Shown: piece by piece, positions 1 to 6,915 of the stretch | Layout of the letters: each line of letters begins with the position of its first letter | How positions within the stretch are numbered: position 1 is the stretch's first letter | Source of the DNA: UBA2882 sp051877575 | GTDB taxonomy: Bacteria; Bacillota; Clostridia; Lachnospirales; Lachnospiraceae | Length of the DNA stretch: 39,830 nt | Assembly: GCA_051877575.1 (NCBI GenBank) | Contig: JBJEJA010000029.1 | Span: 1 to 39,830 of the forward strand | Direction: 5' to 3' | Program-made: the position numbers and the translations under genes | Notes under the pieces: model-generated | What the model saw: the letters and a program-made list of their open reading frames with translations, nothing else | Database searches by the model: none | Told to the model about the DNA's origin: nothing

Positions 1-37
1 AAATCCCACATGAGCACATATCACTTGTATGCTTCAT
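1..37 (-). CDS. Start of an unidentified gene, cut by the window edge
   Basis: Only the first twelve codons lie in the window (MKHTSDMCSCGI). The start is supported by a strong GGAGGA ribosome binding site at 45-50, eight bases upstream of the ATG at 37. Two cysteines (CSC) occur early, but this is too little to name a family. It reads in the same direction as the rlmD block upstream. Confidence 0.45.
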   Translation of the reverse strand, partial: MKHTSDMCSCGI

Positions 38-155
38 CTTAGCTTCCTCCTTTCCGTTTCGGAGGTGTCTGATGAATAAGCCGGCAGTCTAAGAAATAGG
101 AAAGACCGCCTGCCATACACCGGAAGATGTAGTAAACAAGCGGTCTTTCAACTAA
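38..155 (-). promoter_or_regulatory. Structured leader upstream of the edge gene
   Basis: Two inverted repeats are visible. CCTCC (minus strand, 65-61) can pair with the GGAGG of the ribosome binding site (50-46) across a 10-base loop, hiding the start signal. Further upstream, GAAAGACCGC at 149-140 pairs perfectly with GCGGTCTTTC at 109-100 (plus-strand positions), giving a 10-bp stem with a roughly 30-base loop. On the minus strand the long stem is followed only by a mixed CTATTTCTT stretch, so it is at best a weak terminator. An attenuator or translation-control leader is possible but no known riboswitch class is recognised. Confidence 0.35.
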
Positions 156-458
156 TTTTCTTATTTTGTTGTTGATGTTTATATTTCTGTAATTATCGAA
201 TTTGTGAACTGCATTTTCTTGTGTCCACTCATACGAGTTCGAACCCGACAGAGACTTTTACTTCGTGAAAAATCTCTTTTTTCTTGCCGATTCCGGGAGT
301 CCGATTAAACTTAAAAATCCTCGCAAAGTGCGTAAACCGGAGAATCTCTATGAGATTCCCGGTTGTCGGGCAGTCGTCGAATTCCGCATAAACACTGGCT
401 TTACAGCCAGTTGTTTCTTCGGAACTCTCCTCGTTGCCTACGTCAAATTCAAGAATTT
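156..458 (-). other. Hairpin-rich stretch with a doubtful small open frame
   Basis: This 303-bp stretch follows rlmD. Its minus strand has an open frame from an ATG at 480 down to 229 (84 codons, beginning MSTKGEFVEIL) that overlaps the end of rlmD. No ribosome binding site is obvious and I do not recognise the product. The same DNA carries short perfect or near-perfect hairpins: ACTGGCT/AGCCAGT at 394-411 with a four-base loop, and CCGGAGAATCTC against GAGATTCCCGG at 337-362 with one bulged or mismatched position. It may be a small gene, a structured RNA or a degraded repeat; I cannot decide between them. Confidence 0.3.
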
Positions 459-1673
459 CTACGAATTCACCCTTTGTAGACATGTGACGACTTCCACATG
501 TTCCGACCACGGAAACATATCGACCGGCTGTGCCTTTTTAACCTGATACCCTTTCTTTGTCAGATATTTCAGATCTCTTGCCAGCGTGACAGGATTACAG
601 GAAACATAGACAATCCTTTTCGGTGCAAGCTTCACAACGCTGGAAAGAAATGCCTCATCGCTGCCGGCACGGGGCGGATCCATAAATACCACATCGGCTT
701 TTGCCCCTTCTTCCGCCATCTGCACCATGAATTTTCCTGCGTCACTCTGATAAAAACGGACATTTTTGATGCCGTTTGCCTTTGCATTACTGATAGCGTC
801 TTTTACTGCATCACGGTTTAATTCTACGGAAATCACTTCTCCTGCATCCTTTGCCGCGATCAGCCCGATTGTCCCAATGCCGCAGTAAGCATCCACTAAC
901 CGTTCTTTCCCGGTCAGCCCGGCAAATTCAATGGCCTTCTGATAGAGGATTTCCGTCTGAGTATGATTAATCTGGTAAAAGGACTTGGAAGAAATACGGA
1001 ATCGCACACCACAAAGCACATCCTCGATATATCCTTTTCCGTAAAGCACGATTTCCCGCTCTCCAAGTACCATACTCGTCTTTTTATTGTTTACGTTCAA
1101 TACAACCGTCGTGATTTCCGGATGTTCTTTCCGCAGAGCTTTTACAAAATTGTTTTTGGAAGGCAGGATCGGAGAACTCAGCACCAATACGACCATGATC
1201 TGTCCCGTGGCTTTCCCCACACGGATCAGCGCATGGCGAAACAGCCCATACCCCGTATCCTCATCATAGGTTTTTATTTTAAAGGACTTTAAAAGATTGC
1301 GGATGGTTGCTATAATTTCATCCGCTTTCTGATCTTCGATCCTGCAGGTTTCTACGGGCACTACTTCATGAGTTCCTTCCTGATAGATACCGGAAACAAT
1401 TTTCCCCTTTTCATACGAGAAAACGGCATGGACCTTATTACGATAGTAAAAAGGATGCTCCATGCCAATGATTTTTTCAACCTTACAAAAGGGCTTTAAG
1501 TTAACAGAAACTAATTTCTGTTTTTCCGCAAGCTGCTCTTCATAAGTCTGCATCCTGTATTGACATCCGCCGCACTTTTTTGCAGTCATACAATTCAGCG
1601 TACATGCTTTGCCTTCTCCGTTTTTCAGCAAAGGCTTTTCTTTTCTGTCTGTTTTCTTCTCGAATTTATTCAC
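459..1673 (-). CDS. rlmD: 23S rRNA (uracil-5-)-methyltransferase, RlmD/TrmA family
   Basis: Predicted SAM-dependent enzyme making 5-methyluridine in 23S rRNA, 404 residues. Cysteines C24, C28, C34 and C37 (CxxxC-x5-CxxC) look like the [4Fe-4S] ligands of RlmD-type enzymes; there is no room for a TRAM domain before them. A SAM-binding stretch DAYCGIGTIGL, a DPPRAG motif and the catalytic cysteine in VSCNP (C359) follow in family order, and the end has the usual PWSEHVEVV block. The start is a GTG at 1673 with AAGGA nine bases upstream; an ATG start is not available there. It lies 17 bp after the aldolase gene and is probably co-transcribed with it. The family also contains paralogues (RlmCD) that methylate other uridines, so the exact target base is inferred. 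Confidence 0.85.
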   Translation of the reverse strand: MNKFEKKTDRKEKPLLKNGEGKACTLNCMTAKKCGGCQYRMQTYEEQLAEKQKLVSVNLKPFCKVEKIIGMEHPFYYRNKVHAVFSYEKGKIVSGIYQEGTHEVVPVETCRIEDQKADEIIATIRNLLKSFKIKTYDEDTGYGLFRHALIRVGKATGQIMVVLVLSSPILPSKNNFVKALRKEHPEITTVVLNVNNKKTSMVLGEREIVLYGKGYIEDVLCGVRFRISSKSFYQINHTQTEILYQKAIEFAGLTGKERLVDAYCGIGTIGLIAAKDAGEVISVELNRDAVKDAISNAKANGIKNVRFYQSDAGKFMVQMAEEGAKADVVFMDPPRAGSDEAFLSSVVKLAPKRIVYVSCNPVTLARDLKYLTKKGYQVKKAQPVDMFPWSEHVEVVTCLQRVNS

Positions 1674-1690
1674 AATTGATTTTCCTTCAC

Positions 1691-2545
1691 TTAGTATCTT
1701 CCTACGGAACCGAAAAGTTCCATTTTTTTGACGGTCTCTGCCCTGACGGCTTCTACCTCATGGGGGATCATCTCCGTCATGCCCTTTCCGACGTTATTAC
1801 AGTTTTCTACGACCGCTCTGACGGCAGCCACATTAATATCCGTAAAAATATTGATCTTGCTGATGCCTTTTGCAATGGCCTCCCGGAAGTCACTGTCACT
1901 AAGCCCCGAGCCTCCGTGCAGTACCAAAGATGTATCGGGAATGATCCCGGCAATGGTTTCTATCCGTTCAAAGTCCAGCTTGGGCGGCAGTTTATAAGCT
2001 CCATGGGCAGTGCCTACTGCAATGGCAAGAGCATCAACACCCGTACGTTTTACAAAATCCTTTGCCTGCTCGGGCTGGGTATAATAAAGGCTGGGGTCCT
2101 GCTGCGTCTCACCCTCGTCCGAAGGATTGTTGCCCACATGTCCCAGTTCTCCTTCAATGGTCGCACCGTAAGAATGGGCAATATCTGCCATTTCTTTTAC
2201 TTTTTTGATATTTTCCTCATAATAATCTGTAGAACAATCATACATGACGGATGTAAATCCCAGCTTCAACGCTTGGATACATTTTTCGTATGTAAGACCA
2301 TGGTCATAATGGATGACAACCGGTACTTTGGCTCTTTTTGCCATAGGAATCAGGAAATAGGACAAATCCTCCAACGGTCCGTAGGGAAGCAGGACTTCTG
2401 CCGTTCCCATAATGACCGGCGATCCGGTTTGTTCCGCTGCCGCAATAATGCCTCTTGCCATCTCCAGATTGACCGCATTAAACAAACCCACCGCATATCC
2501 GTCTCTTCTTGCAGGTTTTAATACATCGTTTAGATTCGCTAACAT
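1691..2545 (-). CDS. Class II (zinc) ketose-bisphosphate aldolase
   Basis: Predicted reversible aldol cleavage of a ketose bisphosphate to dihydroxyacetone phosphate plus an aldehyde, in the cytosol. 284 residues, the usual length. The HYDHG motif holds the catalytic aspartate D81 and zinc ligand H82; E133 lies in GELGHVGN, H181 in GTAHG and H210 in LHGGSG, the other metal and phosphate-loop positions. KINIFTDIN near residue 230 is also typical. The start has AAGGAGG upstream. It follows a PfkB kinase gene by 41 bp, a pairing seen in tagatose, fructose and related sugar pathways where the kinase supplies the bisphosphate. Whether the substrate is fructose-1,6- or tagatose-1,6-bisphosphate cannot be read from the sequence. 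Confidence 0.85.
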   Translation of the reverse strand: MLANLNDVLKPARRDGYAVGLFNAVNLEMARGIIAAAEQTGSPVIMGTAEVLLPYGPLEDLSYFLIPMAKRAKVPVVIHYDHGLTYEKCIQALKLGFTSVMYDCSTDYYEENIKKVKEMADIAHSYGATIEGELGHVGNNPSDEGETQQDPSLYYTQPEQAKDFVKRTGVDALAIAVGTAHGAYKLPPKLDFERIETIAGIIPDTSLVLHGGSGLSDSDFREAIAKGISKINIFTDINVAAVRAVVENCNNVGKGMTEMIPHEVEAVRAETVKKMELFGSVGRY

Positions 2546-2586
2546 ATACTGCCTCCTTGTGTCCCTATTCGTTTTTCTCTCTATGG

Positions 2587-3708
2587 TTAATCTTGTTTTA
2601 CCCAGCCGCCGTCTATCTTTTCCTCCAGTTCTTCAAAAGATTTCAACCCGCTGAGTGCATCTACCGCCGCTACACAGCTCGCTCCGGTAGCAGCCGCTAA
2701 CTGCAAGCATCTTTCAAAGGGATACCCCTTGACCATTGCCGTCAAAAATGCCGCTATGGTCGTATCTCCCGCTCCGGTGCCTGATACCACCGCATCCGGT
2801 ACATAGCTTTTTTCAAATCCTGCTTTTCCGGCAAATCCCGGAAAAGCCAGTCCGCTTAAACGGGAAAGTTCATCAAAAGCGTCCTCATCTTTTGTCTGAT
2901 AATAAAAACCTGCTGCGCCGCATTTGATGATGACCAGTTTGCACCCCATATCCAAAATGCGGTCTGCCAGAGGCACGATATCTTTCTCTATGGACAGCAC
3001 TTCCGTCATATCCCGGCCTGCCGCCTTTTTCTGCAGTTCATGATATTTCTCCCGGTCCAGCATATAACAGATTTCTTCCGCACTCGGCAGAAAGAAATCC
3101 ACATAAGGAAGTGTATACTCAAATATTTTCGCCCAATCCGCCCGGCCTGCCGCCGATTTTTCATCCACTGCAGCCAGATCCATGGATGTAAGACATCCCG
3201 CCTCTTTCACTTTGCGAAAAATCTTCGTCAATTCTTTTCCGTCGTTTTCATACATCTTTGCCATAACGGGCGGATATCCGAAGTGGAATAAAACCGCTTC
3301 CTTTATCAGATCAAAATTCAGATCTTTTTCCGTAAATGTGTCATTTGCTCCCGGATTATGTAAAAAGATTCGGTCAATCCCGGGGATCGCCAGCACCGCC
3401 GAGTAGGAAGTTGAGGAATCCCCGTCAACAATCATACCTTCTGCCGCCCCGTATTTTTCCAGAATGTTCAGGATCATCTTACCGAATTCATCGTCTCCGA
3501 CCTTTCCCATCAGGGAAGCATCCGCGCCCAACAGTTTCATGGCAAGACCGGTATTGGCAACACTCCCGCCTGTATGAATGTCAGCCGCACCTACGTTGAT
3601 CAATTTACCGGGAACCAGCAATTGTGCAATATTGTCACACCTTTCACATTGAAACATCGGTGTGATATCGATGCAAATATGACCTGCCGCAATCACTTTG
3701 TTTTTCAT
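2587..3708 (-). CDS. PfkB-family carbohydrate kinase
   Basis: Predicted ATP-dependent sugar or sugar-phosphate kinase of the ribokinase fold, 373 residues, somewhat longer than the usual 300-330. The first family signature is GGSVANTGLAMKLLGA with the following GKVGDDEFG. The second is SGTGAGDTTIAAF with catalytic base D315 and the GAG anion hole. An insert around residues 195-250 (containing AAGRDMTEVLS) accounts for part of the extra length. The start is preceded by GGGGAT. Placed between a MATE transporter (42 bp upstream) and the aldolase (41 bp downstream), it probably phosphorylates the aldolase substrate. The sugar is unknown. Confidence 0.8.
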   Translation of the reverse strand: MKNKVIAAGHICIDITPMFQCERCDNIAQLLVPGKLINVGAADIHTGGSVANTGLAMKLLGADASLMGKVGDDEFGKMILNILEKYGAAEGMIVDGDSSTSYSAVLAIPGIDRIFLHNPGANDTFTEKDLNFDLIKEAVLFHFGYPPVMAKMYENDGKELTKIFRKVKEAGCLTSMDLAAVDEKSAAGRADWAKIFEYTLPYVDFFLPSAEEICYMLDREKYHELQKKAAGRDMTEVLSIEKDIVPLADRILDMGCKLVIIKCGAAGFYYQTKDEDAFDELSRLSGLAFPGFAGKAGFEKSYVPDAVVSGTGAGDTTIAAFLTAMVKGYPFERCLQLAAATGASCVAAVDALSGLKSFEELEEKIDGGWVKQD

Positions 3709-3750
3709 ATAGCCATCCCCCGTTTTTTCTCTTTATGATATTTTCTTAAA

Positions 3751-5151
3751 TTATACCGCTTCCGAGCACTCTGCGAAAGACTCTCTGTATTCTTTTCGCC
3801 GAAGTTCTTTGATAATCATAGCCGCAGTAATTGCTGCTGCCGTTCCGTCCGCCACAGGTCCCGCATACATAATACCGTCGATCCCCATAAACAAAGGCAA
3901 TATCAGGATCAGCGGCAGCAACAGAATGATCTGTCTGGTAAGTGCCAAAAACATACCCCGTTTCGGTTTTCCGATGGCCGTAAAGAAATTGGATGTAATG
4001 GGCTGCAGGAAATTGGCAAAAGTAAAAAACAGATAAATCCTGAAATAATTGATTGCAAACCGGAAGTAAACCTCCGACCCGTCTCCGAAAATGGAGATAA
4101 TCTGTCTGGGAATCAGCTGAAACAGTAAAAATGCCGCGAAGGACAATGCAAAGCCGCAGGCAATGGCACGTTTATAAGCCGTTTTTACCCTCTGATATTT
4201 TCCGGCACCGTAGTTGAAGCTTACCAGTGGCTGGAGTCCCTGGGAGATGCCGATCACAAAAGACATAAACACCTGATTTACTTTGGTAATGATACCGGCG
4301 CAGGCGATGGGAATCGCTTCGCCGTAATCGGATAAAGCCCCGTAATATTTTAGCGATCTGTTCATCACAATCTGCACAATCATCATGGAAAGCTGATTGC
4401 TGCAGGGTGCCGCTCCCAACGACATGATCCTGGTTACATATTCTCTCTGTATCTTCAGATGCCTTTTCTCGATATCCACCGATTTGCAGTGGAGCATATA
4501 AGAAAATGCCAAGAGAGCGGAAACGACCTGACCGATCACCGTAGCCAGAGCCGCTCCGGCCATTCCCATTTTGAATCCGAATACAAAAAGAGCATCCAGT
4601 ATTGTATTGATGATTGCACCAGAAAGATTGCATATCATAGTCATACGGGGACTTCCGTCGGCACGGATCAGATGCCCTCCTCCCGTTGCAAATATTACAA
4701 ACGGAAAACCAAAAGCGACAATTCTCGTATAAGTCATTGCATACCCCAGCACATCGGCGGGAGAGCCGAAAAACTGCATCAATTGCTTTAAAAAAATCTG
4801 GGTAATCAGACAAAGCACCACGCCGCAGGAAAACAACATAACCGCAGCATTTCCCATATAGTAGACAGCCTTTTCTTTCTCCCCTTTTCCCATGGAAAGA
4901 TTAAATGCAGAAGCTCCCCCGATGCCGAATAACAATCCGATGGCGATACAGGATAATGACAGCGGAAAGGAAATATTGGTCGCGGCATTTCCCAGTTCTC
5001 CGATGCTTCTGCCAATAAAAAACTGATCCACAATATTATAAAGGGAACCTACCAGCATAGAAATAATGCTGGGAATTGCAAATTGCAAAAGCAACTTATT
5101 GATTTCCTCTTCACCCAATGCGTTCCTGTCGGAACCATTTTTCTCACTCAT
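3751..5151 (-). CDS. MATE family multidrug/toxin efflux transporter
   Basis: Predicted cation-coupled exporter in the cytoplasmic membrane, 466 residues with about twelve hydrophobic segments in two six-helix halves. The N-terminal block FAIPSIISMLVGSLYNIVDQ and the later GAAPCSNQLSMMIVQIVMN and GISQGLQPLVSFNYGAGK blocks are typical of the bacterial MepA/NorM-like branch. A GAGGT ribosome binding site precedes the ATG. It is the first gene of the minus-strand block that continues through the kinase, aldolase and rlmD, but the metabolic link is unclear. Substrate unknown. Confidence 0.88.
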   Translation of the reverse strand: MSEKNGSDRNALGEEEINKLLLQFAIPSIISMLVGSLYNIVDQFFIGRSIGELGNAATNISFPLSLSCIAIGLLFGIGGASAFNLSMGKGEKEKAVYYMGNAAVMLFSCGVVLCLITQIFLKQLMQFFGSPADVLGYAMTYTRIVAFGFPFVIFATGGGHLIRADGSPRMTMICNLSGAIINTILDALFVFGFKMGMAGAALATVIGQVVSALLAFSYMLHCKSVDIEKRHLKIQREYVTRIMSLGAAPCSNQLSMMIVQIVMNRSLKYYGALSDYGEAIPIACAGIITKVNQVFMSFVIGISQGLQPLVSFNYGAGKYQRVKTAYKRAIACGFALSFAAFLLFQLIPRQIISIFGDGSEVYFRFAINYFRIYLFFTFANFLQPITSNFFTAIGKPKRGMFLALTRQIILLLPLILILPLFMGIDGIMYAGPVADGTAAAITAAMIIKELRRKEYRESFAECSEAV

Positions 5152-5332
5152 GTCCTAACCTCTTTTATGTTAATATTATTCTTGTATCTGCTTTCTATAT
5201 CATAACATTTTTCTTCGCCTTTTTTAAATATTAAAATAAATATTGCTTTTTTTCTAAATCTTTTGTAAGATATGAATCCTTGCAGGCTTATATAACAGAG
5301 AAATATATCGATATACCAAGGAGACAGTTATC

Positions 5333-6697
5333 ATGCAGGACAGAACAACAGAAATTTTCAGAGACGCTCCCGTACCGAAGGCGGTACTGAGCAACGCTAT
5401 TCCTTCCATTATCAGTATGATCATGGTGCTTGTATACAATCTGGCAGATACCTTTTTTATCGGTCAGACCAAAAATGCATATATGGTTGCCGCCGTGTCC
5501 GTTGCCACGCCGGTATTTCTGATTTTTATGGCCGTAGGTATGTTATTCGGCATCGGCGGAACTTCCCTGATTTCCCGTATGCTTGGCGAGGGAAAGGGCA
5601 ACAAGGCAAAAAACACCTCGTCCTTCTGCTTTTGGACAGGTGCTGTTATCGGCATCATAGCCATTGTCTTTATTTTAATCTTTGTAAAACCTATCTGCCG
5701 CATGGTCGGTGCCAGTGATGATACTCTGGCTTATGCGTCACAGTATCTGAGCATTGTCTCCATCGGTATTCCCTTCTTAATTGTGGGAAACACCTTCAGC
5801 AACATTATCCGTGCGGAAGGAAATGCCAAAAAAGCCATGATCGGCATGATCATCGGCAATTTGATGAATATCGTCCTGGATCCGATCATGATCCTGGGCT
5901 TCGGCTGGAATGTGGCAGGTGCCGCAATCGCAACCGTTATCGGCAATGTCTTTGCGGCCGTTTATTATATCTGCCATCTGGTTTCCGGGAATTCCATATT
6001 ATCCATCCGTCCCAAAGATTATATGGCCGGAAACAGAATCGCAACCGGCGTATTGGCGATCGGTATTCCCGCCTCCCTGAACAGCATCCTGATGAGCGTT
6101 TCCAATATCGTCATCAACAATCTGATGCAGAAACACGGCGACATGGCCGTTGCCGGTCTGGGTGTTGCCATGAAGGTAAACATGATTGCCGTCATGCTTC
6201 TGATCGGTCTGGGAACCGGTATCCAGCCTCTGCTTGGCTATTGCTTCGGCGCACGTAATAAAAAACGCTATCTTGCTGTGTTAAAATTTTCTCTTATTTT
6301 TGCTTTCTGCCTGAGTGTAGTCATGACTGTCATCTGTTACTGCGGAGCCGGTCCTTTGGTAAAAGCTTTCCTGGCAGATCCCGATGCATTCGGATACGGC
6401 ATGTCATTTGCAAGAATTTATATTTACTCCGGTCCCGTCATCGGCATCCTCTTTGTCTTGATCAATGCCATCCAGTCAACCGGTGCCGCTCTCCCGTCTC
6501 TGATCCTCTCCATCAGCAGACAGGGGCTTTTATATATCCCTATCCTGCTGATTTTCAGGGCCGTATTTGATACTCCGCAGACACTGGCGCTTGCCCAGCC
6601 TGTTACCGACTATCTGGCCGCTGCACTGGCCGCCATTTTATTTGTGATTACTTACCGCAAGTATTTTCGGGATTTTCCGTCGTATACCGACGATTAA
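5333..6697 (+). CDS. MATE family efflux transporter
   Basis: 454 residues with about twelve membrane segments. Family blocks: AIPSIISMIMVLVYNLADT near the start, ISRMLGEGKGNKAKN after helix 3, GIPASLNSILMSVSNIVINN at the start of the second half, and GLGTGIQPLLGYCFGARN. The start has AAGGAG eight bases upstream. It is divergent from the other MATE gene and converges on copA, whose stop lies only 5 bp away, with no terminator between. It belongs to a different subgroup from its neighbour (sequence identity is visibly low outside the family blocks), so this is not a simple tandem duplication. Substrate unknown. Confidence 0.88.
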   Translation: MQDRTTEIFRDAPVPKAVLSNAIPSIISMIMVLVYNLADTFFIGQTKNAYMVAAVSVATPVFLIFMAVGMLFGIGGTSLISRMLGEGKGNKAKNTSSFCFWTGAVIGIIAIVFILIFVKPICRMVGASDDTLAYASQYLSIVSIGIPFLIVGNTFSNIIRAEGNAKKAMIGMIIGNLMNIVLDPIMILGFGWNVAGAAIATVIGNVFAAVYYICHLVSGNSILSIRPKDYMAGNRIATGVLAIGIPASLNSILMSVSNIVINNLMQKHGDMAVAGLGVAMKVNMIAVMLLIGLGTGIQPLLGYCFGARNKKRYLAVLKFSLIFAFCLSVVMTVICYCGAGPLVKAFLADPDAFGYGMSFARIYIYSGPVIGILFVLINAIQSTGAALPSLILSISRQGLLYIPILLIFRAVFDTPQTLALAQPVTDYLAAALAAILFVITYRKYFRDFPSYTDD

Positions 6698-6702
6698 AAA
6701 AA

Positions 6703-6915
6703 TCACTCCACAGAAACAACTTCATAATCCTGATCTTCTACTGCTTTCTTCAGGATTTCATCGGATACCGGAGCGTTCAATGTAAGGATTGCTGTTCCCG
6801 CCTCATGGCTGACAACAGCTTCCTTTACTTCCGGCAGCGCCTCCAGACATTTCTTCACTCTTGCCTCACAGTGTTCACACATCATACCGTTGATCTTCAT
6901 TGTTTTTTCCATCAT
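6703..6915 (-). CDS. Possible internally started CopZ-like chaperone within copA
   Basis: In frame with copA, an ATG at 6915 (M779), followed directly by a second ATG, lies five bases after GAGG at 6924-6921. Initiation here would give a free 70-residue HMA protein beginning MMEKTMKINGMMCEHC, the size and composition of CopZ copper chaperones. The codons before it encode only a charged linker. This is an inference from the ribosome binding site; the product may equally exist only as the CopA tail. Confidence 0.35.
   Translation of the reverse strand: MMEKTMKINGMMCEHCEARVKKCLEALPEVKEAVVSHEAGTAILTLNAPVSDEILKKAVEDQDYEVVSVE

Noticed and set aside
225..250. TTCGAA sequence resembling a tRNA T-loop
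   Set aside because: The flanking five-base arms are not complementary and no anticodon or acceptor arm can be formed.
1580..2521. Long plus-strand open frame of 313 codons
   Set aside because: It lies opposite the aldolase gene, has no ribosome binding site and a cysteine/histidine-rich composition typical of the reverse of a real gene.
4172..4813. Minus-strand open frame of 213 codons in another frame of the MATE gene
   Set aside because: Overlaps a complete MATE gene on the same strand and has no homology or start signal.
6680..6712. Small hairpin CGTCG-TATAC-CGACG between the MATE gene and copA as a terminator
   Set aside because: It is followed by A-runs on the plus strand and preceded by the T-run on the minus strand, so it would not work as an intrinsic terminator in either direction.
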